The translations under genes were made by a program, and so were the position numbers. A stretch of DNA of 64,000 nucleotides, from NCBI GenBank assembly GCA_920105625.2, contig OV050033.1, positions 52,968,780 to 53,032,779 on the forward strand, written 5' to 3'. Shown here piece by piece: positions 12,291 through 23,735 of the stretch (position 1 is its first letter; every line of letters starts with the position of its first letter). The notes beneath the pieces were generated by a model. The model was not told where the DNA came from. It did no database searches and saw only the letters and a program-made list of their open reading frames with translations. The DNA is from Clusia tigrina (lineage: Eukaryota; Arthropoda; Insecta; Diptera; Clusiidae).

Positions 12291-13183
12291 ACGGGTCCGC
12301 CAAATAACTTTTTTTGTTGAAAATTCTATAAAAAAAAAAAGTACTGGATATTTTCTCAAATTTCTTTTTTTATTTGAAAGTACAATCCTTCCGGTTAATA
12401 ATGGAAAATAATTTCATTCAAATGGCTGCCTCGGCTGGCCATGCAGTAGCCTACACGATCGGTCCAATTTTTAAGCACATTATCGATTGTGTGCAGCTGT
12501 ATTTCACCAATGGCTTCACGAATATTATCCTTTAAAGCGTCAATTGTCTCTGGCTTGTCGGCGTAACACTTATCTTTGAGGGCACCCCACAAATAATAGT
12601 CCAACGGTGTCAAATCGCAGCTCCGAGTTGGCCAAACGACATCAGCTCTGCGGCTGATAATTCGATCTTCAAAAACAGGGCGCAAAACATCGAGTTGCAA
12701 CCAAATGTTGCCAATATCGCCCTCTTCAATTTTTGTGAACAAAAATTCGTTCAACATGGCCCGATAACGATCTCCATTGACTGTAACGGCTCCTTGCTCA
12801 TTTTCGAAGAAAAATGGCCCAATTATGCCTCTGGACCAAAATCCGCACCAAACAGTTAACCGTTTTGGGTGCATCGGCTTTTCAATGTATGCGTGCGGGT
12901 TTTCTGTGCCCCAAATGCGACAATTTTGCTTGTTTACATACGGAGCTGACGGTGCTTCTCTTCTTCCAAAATCCGTACGCAATTTTCGCATACATTCTGC
13001 AACATTACCATGATTTTCAAAGTAATGTCGCAATATTTCCCAGCGTTTTTCAAGCGTATACACAACCATATTCGTTCAGCGGAAGGATAAAACTAATTAT
13101 CTGTCAAATCAGACATGAGCTCAGTATTACCATTCACGAAATAAGCACTAGTTGACAAAAAAAACGTTAGATGACGGACCCGT
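12291..13183 (-). mobile_element. Mariner-family transposon, internally deleted, with intact inverted ends
   Basis: An 893-bp element begins ACGGGTCCGCCA at 12291 and ends TGACGGACCCGT at 13183. The outer 25-30 bp are near-perfect inverted repeats (both ends read inward ACGGGTCCG-CA followed by a poly-T run), and each end abuts TA, the target duplication of the Tc1/mariner superfamily. It carries a defective minus-strand transposase (12395-13069). Intact ends mean it could in principle have been moved in trans by a related transposase; that is inference. It lies in the intron between the two alternative TM2 exons of nAChRalpha6. Confidence 0.93.
12395..13069 (-). pseudogene. Mariner-type transposase, deletion derivative (224 codons)
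   Basis: The open frame starts MVVYTLEKRWEILRHYF, a helix-turn-helix DNA-binding N-terminus typical of insect mariner-like transposases. After about 43 residues it jumps straight to the C-terminal catalytic part (PYVNKQNCRIWG, then PHAYIEKPMHPKRLTVWCGF). Full-length relatives are roughly 340-350 residues, so about 110 are missing, including the linker and the region with the first catalytic Asp. A second loss lies at the IWLQ-LDVLRP junction, where the usual QDGA-type motif carrying the second catalytic Asp should be. The third motif survives as CDLTPLDYYLWG. The reading frame is open from start to stop, so the losses are in frame. The protein cannot be catalytically competent; a repressor or domesticated DNA-binding role is possible but unsupported. 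Confidence 0.9.
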
Positions 13184-13919
13184 TATATCATATAATTGAT
13201 ATGTCATATATTCTATGTATTAATTGATCTGTTGAATGGAAGCTGAACTGGCTGAAGGTCGACCCTAAACCTCTTAAAACAACCACAAAAATAGTCAGAA
13301 AAGTTTCAAGTACGAGTATCAATAACGATGGTATACAATTTTAAAGAAACAACGTTCTAATGACGTAAGAAAAGTAGCGGAGAGTAAAACCACTGAGTTT
13401 AAAAATCATTACTCATAAGTACCTTGATCGTAATATTTCACAAAATACCCCCAAATAATTTATTATTTAATACCTTGAGACAGGTTTTTCATAATGGGTT
13501 TCAGCCAGTTTTTAAGTCAAATGTTTCAGGATTGAAAGAACATGAAACGATATGAAATTGTGGAGGTTTAGTTATACCAACACTTTATCTGTTGATTGAC
13601 CTCTCGAACTAAAAACCTATATTAATTTCTAGTATAAAAATTGTAGTTTTATTAACAATAGAATTTCCTTCAAACCTTCAACTTTTACTTTACCTTCAAC
13701 TTTTACTTAACCTTCCACTTACAATTTGAAAATCCGGACATTGAAAATGGAAAACATTTGAGGCTCAAGGATTTCTTAGTACCACTCTGCATTGGGAAAA
13801 TTCACTTCCTTCAAAGCTGCTTACGAATCTTTTATATAGGAGTATATTCCTTTAACCTGTAACGATTTTGTAGTACACCTTTCATTTCGTATACATATGA
13901 AGATTTGAACCGCTAAGCC

Positions 13920-14720
13920 CTGACAAAGAAATGAAGTTGTTCGTAATAAAACTTCCTCATCCATCTTGGGACTCTGTTGGACAAATATAAAGATGATGAA
14001 CCCACTGTTAAGATTTGTTCTTTTAAAGCCCTGGAAAATAGTTGATGTTGATAAAAATTCCATTCCATAGTAAGCCTTCAGCCTTTTAGGCAGGAGAAAT
14101 GATCAAGAACCCAATATCAAGATTTGTTCCATTAATCCCTGAAAAATAATAAATACAAAATAAGAGCTATCAAGGTACCCATTAAGGAAATTTTATCCTT
14201 GAAAAGTAAATCAAATTGTTTGTAATGAAAATTCCATTCGATTTTTGGGCTCCATTAGACAATTATCAAGAATCCACTATCAAAATTTGTTCTTTTAAGC
14301 CGTGAAAAATTAATCCAGTTACTCGTAATATACATTCCTCTTCCATCTTGGAGCTCCATTATTATTATTAATTAATTCCATGACATTTGACACAATAAAA
14401 CTATACTTATGCTAACAAAGTTAACTAAAAGACATAATTATAAAAGAGTCAAATATCGCTCCTAGTCGGAGCATAGGGCGGAGCTCCATTACACAAGTAT
14501 AAATATCAAGAACCCACCCAAAAGATTTTTTCTGAAAGCCTTCAAAAAGAAATCATGTTAATGAATATCCTCTTCCATTATTGGGATCATTGGACAAGTC
14601 TAAAGGTATAAACCCCACTTAAATCAGCTGGAGCTCCATTAAATATTAAGAACCCACTAAGAAGATTGGTTCTGAAAACCTTCAAAAATGAATGAATATT
14701 CTATTCCAAGGTATAAATCC
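13920..14720. repeat. Degenerate tandem repeat, unit about 110-130 bp
   Basis: Diverged copies carry the blocks AATATTCCTCTTCCATCTTG, GGAGCTCCATTA, ATCAAGAACCCACT and TTTGTTCTTTTAAGCC in a fixed order. Roughly six copies are visible, several truncated. The 13821-14063 minus-strand open frame is a by-product of the array. The flanks 13184-13919 and 14721-15402 hold no recognised gene. Confidence 0.75.
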
Positions 14721-15402
14721 CACTTAAAACAAATACAAAATGTTTCCTGTTTGAAGTTTAAACGTTTGAATGCTTCTTGAAGACCCTTCCCTTCCCTTAT
14801 GCTAGGTCCAGAAGAAGACTCACATAGGTTGCTAATAATTCTGTATCGCCATTTATGTGCGATCATATTTACTTCTGTTTACTCCAAAACTTGAGTTAGT
14901 ACATAAATGTTGAAGCATAAATATGATGACTGCCATCCTCGGGGATAACAATGACTGAAATATAACATTCCTTCTTTACAATCACAGTCAACCTATTCTT
15001 CAATATGGATCGAACAAGACCCATTGAAACACTTTAGAATATTTTCGTAACTTTATCAGGAAAATAATTTAAGAAAATCATCATTTCAGTTGCCTATGAA
15101 ACAAAATATTTTATTTTACATATTATTATAAATTTAATTATTTTTATAAGTAGTCAGTTTTCTATGTAATGAATTTTAGACCCTCTTCTTTGCTATTTTT
15201 CCTATATAACAACTTTTAAGCCCAGTTTAACCTGCCCTCCTCCTCTTTGCTTCTTTCGCTTTCTTTTCTATTCATTCCTTCTTCGTTGCAGTGGCTCTTT
15301 CCATCGATCCTTGATGCAGCTGTTGAGCCACAGGACAAAAATTGGCCTTTATTTTAATGCTAATTTAAACCACAACTAAATTCTAAATTTACCATTTTAC
15401 AG

Positions 15403-15489
15403 GTGTAACAATTCTGCTCTCGCAAACAGTTTTCTCGTTGCTGGTCGGTAACGTAATCACAAAGACGAGCGAAGCTGTGCCATTGTTAG
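15403..15489 (+). CDS. nAChRalpha6: nAChR alpha6, alternative TM2 exon (second copy)
   Basis: An 87-bp exon with the same length and phases as that at 2981. The acceptor is CATTTTACAG with a weak pyrimidine tract; the donor is GTACTG, also weak. It reads G-VTILLSQTVFSLLVGNVI and continues TKTSEAVPLL, ending on the first base of a split Gly codon. It replaces the first exon in a mutually exclusive manner, as joining both would duplicate TM2. Against the first copy it changes helix positions L11' to Q, L15' to S, N16' to L, A19' to G and E20' to N (numbering by alignment with vertebrate alpha7). It therefore loses the outer acidic residue. Known alpha6 genes of flies have alternative exons at this place; I infer that this is one of those and that pore properties differ between isoforms. 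Confidence 0.95.
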
Positions 15490-16284
15490 GTACTGAACCA
15501 AAAACGTAGTTACTTTGAAAACCAAAACAAATGGAAACTTAAACTCTCAACGCCACAAACAAACAAACAAAATTAATTAAACTTAGCACTATAAAAGTTG
15601 ACCAGAAACAACAACCAAGTATTTCTCTCTTTTTAGCTGCTAAACCCCACAAAAGAATGTTACTTACTTGTACTAAACGTAGCCACACACTCGTTCCGCC
15701 GCCGTAGTTACTCTCAAACTCTGACATCCTTTCACGAACACCACCGCATCCTTCCTCTCTGCATCGTGTGTGAAGCGATTGATTCTAGTTTTAATTATTT
15801 TGCTATGAAAAAATTCCAATTAAATTTGAAAATGTTCCAATTGATTTGTACAAAGCGTAAAGTAAACTCGAGCCGAGCAATAACGTAGCAAAACCACAGT
15901 TTGCGCTGTTTATATAGAAAAAACGTTCATAAGCATGCTCTGTTATTTTAAACCCCACCTGCCCCGCAGAGACAGCAAATAGCAAATGAATGCCTGCAAG
16001 CAGGAATGGCTTAGCAAGCTAGCTCCTCTTCCGCGAAACGAAACAAGAGAGTTAAGTAGAGAAAAACTGGGTCTTATGTGAACCAACTGCATTGAACCGG
16101 AAGTACTCAAATGGAAGAGTGTAAAAAGCACAGCTCAAATTATATGCAAAATTCTTTATATATATTTTTTTTATTTATTTAATGATTTCTATAAATATAG
16201 TGAACGAAAAGTTGTGTGTGTCGACAAAAAAAAAACTTAAAGAAAATAAATAATTAGAGTGTAAAAATACTCGTCTATCAGTCA
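15490..16284. other. Intron, no gene seen
   Basis: Intronic sequence after the second TM2 exon. Short minus-strand open frames (15539-16131) have no recognised domain or splice context. A stretch around 15920-16030 is GC-richer but was not identified. Confidence 0.5.
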
Positions 16285-17130
16285 GCAAGGTTTGAACTAG
16301 ATAATTTCATTCAAAAGTGTAGCCTCATGATTCACACTCGTGATTCAACTACCCAGTTTTTTATATGAACCATAGATACTTCCTTCACATATCAATTAAC
16401 AAATTTTCTTATATAATAAAAGGTCGTAACTTGATAATTTCAATCAAATATGTAGCCTCACGATTCACACTCGTGATTCAAATACCCAGTTTTGTATATG
16501 AACCATTTATACTTCCATCATATATTAATTAACAAATTTTCTTATATAATCAAAGATCTTAACTAAATTATTTCACTTAAAAATGTAGCCTAATGATTCA
16601 CACTCGTGATTCAAATGCTAAATTTAGATTATAAACCATTGATAATAACATCACATATTAATTAAAATATACTCTTATATAATAAAAGGTCTTAACTAGA
16701 TAATTTCACTAAAAAATGTAGCCTAATGATTCACACTCGTGATTAAAATTTCAAATTTCTTAATATGATCCGTCGATATTCACATCGCATATCAACCAAA
16801 AAATACTCTTATATAATCAAAGGGCGTTCACTCAAAAGCTTAGTCCCATGATTCACACTCGTGATTCCAATACAGAATTTAACAATCAATAAATACTCGT
16901 ATGTAATCAAAGGTATTCACTAGATAATTTCACCCAATAAAGTAGCCTTATGATTCAGACTCGTGATTCACGTACCCAATTTTGAATATGATTTGCCGAT
17001 ACTCCCGTCATATATCAATTAACAACCACTCTCATATAATCAAAGGTCTTAGATCCAGATCATATGACTCACAAGCGTAGCCTCCTTATTAGCTCGTGAT
17101 TCACATCCTGCCATTTTGACTTTAAACCAT
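16285..17130. repeat. About seven tandem units of about 133 bp
   Basis: The core GATTCACACTCGTGATTCA recurs at 16329, 16462, 16595 and 16728 with exact 133-bp spacing, then, with changes, at about 16850, 16952 and 17088. Other shared blocks are TAACTAGATAATTTCA, TTCTTATATAATCAAAGG and ATATGAACCAT. The first four units are regular and the last three have shortened or decayed. Confidence 0.9.
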
Positions 17131-17449
17131 TGATGATACTCCAATACTAATTGCTTGATGTCTGTCTGCATCATTGCGATTAGTTTTCGTTATGAGCACT
17201 CGTTTCAATCCTTTAATTCGTTTTCCCTCGTTTATCTTCGTTTCCCATTTAAATTGGGAAGTGATGGATGCAGCCTTAGTTTTGGGTCACTCATAGAAGA
17301 TACACTGCAAATTACGATGGAAAGAACCAGCACCTCAAAACAAATATTTGAACCACTTCATGACTCAGCTCTTTTATTGAGAAAATAAGCAAAAGAGTGA
17401 TTGAGTGCAAATCTTCTAAAGAACTCTTTAAATAACTATAACAAAGATA

Positions 17450-17754
17450 TAGTGCACATGACAAAAGAGCGATGACAGCTTTTCTTTGATTACAAGCCCA
17501 TGCTCACTACATTCCAAATAACTTCAAAACGTCACCTAATTTGAGGCGCTTCATTGTACTTCCTCATAAGACAAAATGAGTCACTCATACGAACTGCCTG
17601 CCAATGAGTATTTTACGCCTCAGACGTATCAGTCCTATCACATGCGAGAACAAATAAATGGCAAACTATTGCCACGAAGAGTGATGACAAGTCACATGAT
17701 CACTTTATTACAGTCACAACTAACTTTAAAATGTCACCTGATTTGAGGCGCTTC
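17450..17754 (-). repeat. Inverted-repeat arm A (partner at 39986-40290)
   Basis: This segment is the reverse complement of 39986-40290 with roughly 85 percent identity by eye over about 300 bp. The last 62 bases (17693-17754) match the complement of 39986-40047 with only three differences. Internally it has two copies of a block containing TCACCTGATTTGAGGCGCTTC about 205 bp apart, so it is itself part of a tandem family. It lies in the intron upstream of the TM3 exon. Confidence 0.88.
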
Positions 17755-17789
17755 CACCGAGATGTGTCTGTATTCTATTAAGTACGGGG

Positions 17790-19070
17790 TGGTTTAAATA
17801 ATTCTGGAACAGAAATCTGACACAATTGAATGAACTGCAAAGCAAAGAACTATTCTTCAGAATTGTAAAAAACTCCAGACCTAAATTCTAAAGATAATAC
17901 CGACTGGAGTCCTTAGATAATTGTGCCGGTTTAGCAGATAAACTCTGGAACTGGAATCTGGAAGTATAGAGGCACATGTACTTTATACCTGTAGTGCCAG
18001 ATTTCAATTCCAGAGTGGCATATCGGTACAATTTACTGAAGATACTTTTTCAGAATTATTTGTTTAACTCAAGAACTACAATCTGAAGAAGGGTCCATGG
18101 AGTCGCTAATAGTAATCATCATACCCATTAAGAAAACTGGAACCGAAACCGGAAGCTTAGAAGCACGTTTACTTTATACTAATCTTTCCAGGTTTCGTTC
18201 CAGATAGGCACAATTTATGAGAGACTTCAGGCTTTTTTCAAAATTGGTAGAAACACTTCAGAACTAAAATCTAAAAAAGAATCTAAGGTATATCTAATAG
18301 ATTTACTCATATATATTCAGAAAAGTATAGATTTAGCAGAGAAACTTTGGAACTGAAATCTGGAACTATGGAGTAAATTAACCGCATTGCCTTCAGATTT
18401 CAGTCCAAATCTGAAACTGAAATTCGAAACTAAATTAGCCTCCAGATCCTTAGAACCACTCTCATACTTAGTCCGTACGGATTTACTAGTAGCAGGGAAA
18501 CTCGTTTTTTGGAACTGAAATCCGGAACTAATAAGTAAATGAACCGCATTGCCTTCAAATTCCAGTTCTACTCTGGAACTGAAATTCGAAACTATGAAGT
18601 AAATTAGCCTCCGGATGCTCAGAGCCCCTGCTCATACTTATTCAGTAAGGATTTAGCAGAGAAACTCATCTCCGGAAATCGGGAACTGAGTAGTAAATGA
18701 ACCTCCATTGCTTTTGATTTTATTTCTTCTCTTGAAATGAAATCCGAAACTATGAGGCTAATTTACTCTAGATCCTTGGAGCCCTTTCTCATACCTATTT
18801 AGTACGGATATACTCGTAGCAGAGAAATTTTTCTTTGGAACTTAAATCGGGAACTATGAAGTAAATTAGCCTCCAGATCCGTGGAATCCCTAATGTAATT
18901 GTTCATACTCGTACCTTTTCAGAAAAGTGCGGATTTAGCAGAGAAACTCTTCTCTGGAACTAGCATCAGAAACTATGGAATAAAATTAACCTCCATGCTT
19001 TCAGATGATAATTCTAGACTTTGGCCCCCAAATCGTTCCTCAGATCTGACAAACTTTACTAAGTATATCA
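17790..19070. repeat. Degenerate tandem repeat with GGAACTGAAATC core
   Basis: Many diverged copies of GGAACTGAAATCTGGAACTA, TTAGCCTCCAGATCC and TACGGATTTAGCAGAGAAAC recur with a period of roughly 150-160 bp. Decay increases towards the ends. No coding sense was found; the frame at 18899-19093 is incidental. Confidence 0.8.
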
Positions 19071-20228
19071 GAGTATTTTTTTTATTATATTAAAACTCTG
19101 ATGGAAAAATCCCACAGCTGAGAATATGCTGAGGAATGTTCTGAGTATATGGAAAAGGAGCAAATTGGTAGGTGAACCCTTGAACTTGAATATGAAAGCA
19201 CACCGTTGAGTTCACTGGAAGGGAGTGTCTTTCAGGCCACAATAATTATTACTTAATCCTAGTTTAAATTAAAAATCCTTCTAAATTTTATAATTAAAAT
19301 TAAATATCCTTATAAACATAGTTAAAGCAATGATAGACCTCAAGTGTTTCTAAAGTAAGGGCGAAAATGTCCTCTTTTACTATCCCTACATTTCGTTCAC
19401 TATATTTCTTGAAAATATTTTTTCAAAATGCACCACACTTCAAGTGGATATTTTTATGAACTAACTTATATTTTAAATTATAATTATTTTTTAACAATTT
19501 CATGCAAAATTTATTATTTAAGTTTTTTAAATATTTTTATTTTGCATTTAAAGGCAACATTTTGTTAAAGCAGCTTTGCAACACCACAAAAAACTCAAAT
19601 AAATTAAATTAATAAATAATATTGAAAAAATTTAAAAGAATAATCAAATGCATCCATCACATTAAATAAAACATTCACTTTCCATGGAAAATACGTAAAC
19701 AAGAGACAAATAATGAATAAATGTTTTAATAGATAATTTTGTAGGTCAGTCACCAAGCAATAAACGCAACTAGGGTCAGTTGTGCATAAAGTAGCGCTCA
19801 GTTCACCCGAAGATAAGAACGCTTACAAGCAAAACACGCTTCAGATTATTGTTGTTATTATTTAGTAATTATTTTTCAATGAATACCCAACGAATTTCCT
19901 CTTTCCAAGTATCAAAGATGACTTTTATTGAAAACGTACTAAAAAAGAAAAGCCTCACCAAACAAATATTATAAATTAATTAAAATTAATTACAATTAAT
20001 TAACAATTAATCACAATTAACTAAAATACGTTCGTTATTTCATAATAGTTGCTTAGACTTTGTTCAGTAATTTTCATTGAATTTTTTCCACACCCCCACC
20101 CCCGTTTTTAACAGTTTTATATTAAATAAAAGAAACTCACTCCAATAAAATTAATATAAAAAAACCATGCCCGGTTTGTGGGCCTGGTACAGAGGCCGCT
20201 CTCGTTTTACACGAAAATTACGGCATAA
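19071..20228. other. Intron, no gene seen
   Basis: A+T-rich sequence with short AATTAATTAAAATTAATTAC runs near 19975-20020. No exon, RNA gene or named repeat was recognised. Confidence 0.5.
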
Positions 20229-21200
20229 AAAGGCACAAAATTTGACACAAAATTGAACGCAAAATTTGACACAAAATTCAGCACAAAATTGAACATAAAA
20301 TTTGACACAAAATTTAACATAAAATTAAATACAAAATTAAATACAGAATTCAACACAAAATTTTATACAAAATTGAACACAAAATTGAACAAAAAATTCA
20401 ACATAAAATTGAACAAAAAATTTAACACAAAATTTGAAACAAAATTAAACATAAAATTGAACATAAAATTTAACACAAAATTCAACACAAAATTGAACAC
20501 CAAATTTGACACAAAATTCAACACAAAATTGAACAAAAAATTTAACACAAAATTCAACACAAAATTGAACACCAAATTGAGCACAAAATTAAACACGAAA
20601 TTGAACACAAAATTTAACACAAAATTTGAAACAAAATTAAACACAAAATTGAACATAAAATTTAACACAAAATTCAACACAAAATTGAACACCAAATTTG
20701 ACACAAAATTCAACACAAAATTGAACAAAAAATTTAACACAAAATTCAACACAAAATTGAACACCAAATTGAGCACAAAATTAAACACAAAATTTAACGC
20801 AAAAATGAACACAAAATTTGATACAAAATTGAACATAAAATTTGACACAAAATTTTATACAAAATTGAACACAAAATTTGGCACAAAATTCAACTCAAAA
20901 TTTGACTCAAAATTTACCAAAAAATTCAACCCAAAATTGAACACAAAATTGAACACAAAATTCAACACAAAATTTTATACAAAATTTAACACAAAATTAA
21001 ACACAAAATTCAACACAAAATTGAGCACAAAATTTAACACAAAATTTGACACAAAATGAAACACAAAATTGAACACAAAATTGAACACAAAATTGAACAG
21101 AAAATTGAACGCAAAATTTAACACAAAATTAAATACAAAATTTGACACAAAATTAAACACAAAATTGTTCACAAAATTTAATACAGAATTGTTCACAAAT
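20229..21200. repeat. Minisatellite, 15-bp unit, about 65 copies
   Basis: Close to 1 kb of ACACAAAATTGAACA-type 15-bp units, each variant differing mainly in the GAA/TTA/TTC triplet. A longer duplication is visible because the block near 20430-20600 reappears near 20620-20790 (period about 190 bp). Because 15 is divisible by three, the array stays open in one plus frame (20253-21059, KFNTKLNTK) and in minus frames (NFVFNFV). Neither has a believable start, and both simply mirror the unit. I regard it as noncoding. Confidence 0.92.
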
Positions 21201-21894
21201 TTTATGTAAATTCCCCCTAGTTTGGTTCACAACTGAACTTTTTCCCACTTACGGTTTGTTCGCACCTCCCCTCATGCCCCAATCGCTTCACTTATCAACA
21301 CCTTCTCCACAGATGAAGCCTTAGCTCGTGCCCTCACTGCCGCTTTCGTGTAAAACTCTGCCGGCCCTGCTTTACCAGCCCCGCAAGCCGCTTAAGCAAA
21401 TTCACACCAAAACGTAGTTCGTGTTTAAACTTCACTTTTTTAAACCAAAATTAAACCAAACAAAAAAAAATAAATCAAATTACGTCAAATAAAAATGTTC
21501 ACTTAGCACCAAGCATCGCTCATTATATTTATACAATTTATATATATTTAAAAATAAATTATTTTAAAATATCCTTTGTTGATTTTTCAAAAATTTCATT
21601 TAGGCTTTTTGAAATATATTTTTGTTATTTACTTTGTTTCAAATTTTAGTCACAGTTGATTTCTTTCCAAACGCTTTTTAACAGTTTTCTGTTCGATTTT
21701 TACCGCATGCCGTAGAACTAAAATATTAGAATAAAATATTATTGGTAGTTCGTAGTGATATTTACATACATAGATATAACAACAACATATTTCTCGTAGA
21801 GCAATTACTTCAATTATTTATAATTGCAATTATACAGTTTACAAATAAAAGTATTAAAATAATTCCGTTTGACAATCGAGTTACTCACAGAGTC

Positions 21895-22140
21895 TTCTGA
21901 TGACCAGCCAAGCTGCCGGCCTCCTTGGTCCAGTGGCAAGCATTATCTCTCTCAGTCAGGGGGGTTGAGCGTTCGTATCCCGCCCAATGATTGGGCCTGA
22001 AAAACGTCTCTCTAATACAATATTTCCCTATTCGACGCGGAAGTCTTCCATATTGTAGTAACAAGCATCCTACTCTCATAGTCATGGGCTTGAGCGTTCG
22101 AATGCCGACCAAGGCATGGGCTTGAAAGGCGTGTTTCTAA
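21895..22140 (+). mobile_element. tRNA-like SINE-type fragment, two related halves
   Basis: GGTCCAGTGGCAAGC (21926-21940) resembles a Pol III A box, and GTTCGTATCCC (21971-21981) resembles a B box at roughly tRNA spacing. A second B-box-like GTTCGAATGCC lies at 22096-22106. After both B boxes comes related sequence ending in GGGC(C/T)TGAAA, then a GT-rich CTCTAATA or TTCTAATA. This is consistent with a tRNA-derived SINE or two decayed tRNA-like heads. No cloverleaf with paired acceptor arms could be drawn, so it is not called a tRNA gene. Confidence 0.4.
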
Positions 22141-23459
22141 TATATTTTCTCCTCGAGTCTTAGTTCCTTAGTTAATTATGCTTAAAAATATAATAATAAT
22201 AACCATGCCTGAAGATGAAATATGCCCGAGTCCCACTCTTATAATAATATAACCACCCATATCTCAAAAAGAGCCTACTCTGAAAACACCCATCTTCTAC
22301 TTAACCACCTATTTGTATGATATTGTCTACCCAGTCAACGCATAGCACGAGTTGCTGTGAACATGCCCCAATACCACCAATCAAATCTCACTTACCAATT
22401 TGATACATCGTAAATTAGTCTTCTGCCTATGTCCTTTTGAATGAGGAGGCCCATATTATGGTCAGATATATTGGGAATGGAGAATGTACAATTCCTTATC
22501 CCTGGGCAGACATCTGAGATTCTTAAAAGAGTCAAAGAAGTTTCAAAAGGTGTAACTTCCCTTTTATTTTGCAATCCTCTATCTCCAACCGCCTCCCCCC
22601 CCCCGCCTACTATTTCCAGGCTTAGAATAATACAATGGGCATCAATCCCTGAATGCTTGGAGACCTTCCTCTACGGCGATTCTCCGTCCTACCCCATTTC
22701 TATCTATCTATTTGTCTAGCCTTCAATTGAGTTAATCACCGAATTTCGTTCTTCGAAACTGTTCGGATTTGACAGGTAGCATCTGAAACTAGATTCTGAA
22801 ACCTTTCCAACAGAAGTCCTGAATAGAATTTCTCATAAATTTTAAAGTATGGCATCGATATATAAGAATATGGTTAAATAACTATTTATTTGTATTATTT
22901 CATAAACAAATAATGCTTTCTTTCCTAACTAAGATAAGTTTAGTTAAGTTGAGAGTTTTGTTAGGCGAAGAAATTAAGATACTTAATTGATCATTTTTTC
23001 CAGTGTATAAACAAACTCACTTGCAAAACACCACCGAAATTGCTAATGCTATGTCTGCTTGGATAATTACCGCACTAGCGACAAAAATTCCGTCAACATT
23101 TCATATGAAGAAACTCTTATTATATGCACAAACCTCGAGGAACCGTACTTGGCTGCACAGCTCCTTCTCTCTGCCTCATATAATTGAACTAAGTCCCAAT
23201 CTTAGTTGCGACTTCACCAACTTTTCACAGCTCCAACTCGCTACTTCATATGAGTGAGCTAATTCCAACTCGTTGAAGCGGCCTCGCGAATGTTTGTGGT
23301 TGAAATCCAAGGTACACGTCATCTAGCGAGTAAAGGCTGGAGAATTGTTGTTGTGTACTGCAGAATTGAGAGCTAAGTCAAAACTTTTTTTGAAAACTAC
23401 CCAATAGCTTCTGCTTCATCGCACCTGTCATTTAAGAAACAGGCAAAAATGTATCCACA
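22141..23459. other. Intron, no gene; second copy of a dispersed segment
   Basis: Positions about 22650-22705 (TGCTTGGAGACCTTCCT, CGATTCTCCG and TCCTACCCCA) match 10350-10410. Nothing else recognisable was found; frames at 22441-22719 and 23003-23257 have no known domain. Confidence 0.45.
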
Positions 23460-23735
23460 GCAGAAGGTTAGGTTAGGATAGGCTACCTGTCCCAATAGTC
23501 CACGCATTTACCTGTTAGGTCTTTAGCGATACCAGATGAGTGTCCATTTAAAACTCGCGGAAGTAGGTATCATTGATTACGGAAGGTACATGTGGTATTC
23601 CACTTTTTTTTATCCTCGCACATATATGGGACCAGATTGTACTCCGTGTCAGAGATTCGCCGAATGCTGTTTCTAGCTCTATTCTTTTATTGATGAATCG
23701 CGGGCAGTTTAATAACACATACAGCGCGGTTTCTC
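23460..23735 (-). mobile_element. LINE 3'-terminal fragment (end of ORF2)
   Basis: Read on the minus strand, this gives ETALYVLLNCPRFINKRIEL followed by the C-terminal tail typical of R1/Jockey-type non-LTR retrotransposon ORF2. The fragment spans the region after the reverse transcriptase domain, where a Cys/His motif precedes CPRF. It then runs through stops to a CCTAACCTAACC-type end at 23465-23475. It is a 5'-truncated dead copy. Its upstream side abuts the CT microsatellite at 23736. Confidence 0.6.

Noticed and set aside
12777..13155. Plus-strand frames over the mariner element
   Set aside because: Antisense shadows of the transposase remnant on the minus strand.
20253..21059. 268-codon KFNTKLNTK-type frame
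   Set aside because: It mirrors a 15-bp minisatellite and is open on the other strand too; no promoter, start context or unique sequence.
21926..21981. Intact tRNA gene
   Set aside because: A- and B-box-like motifs are present, but acceptor and anticodon arms do not pair convincingly.
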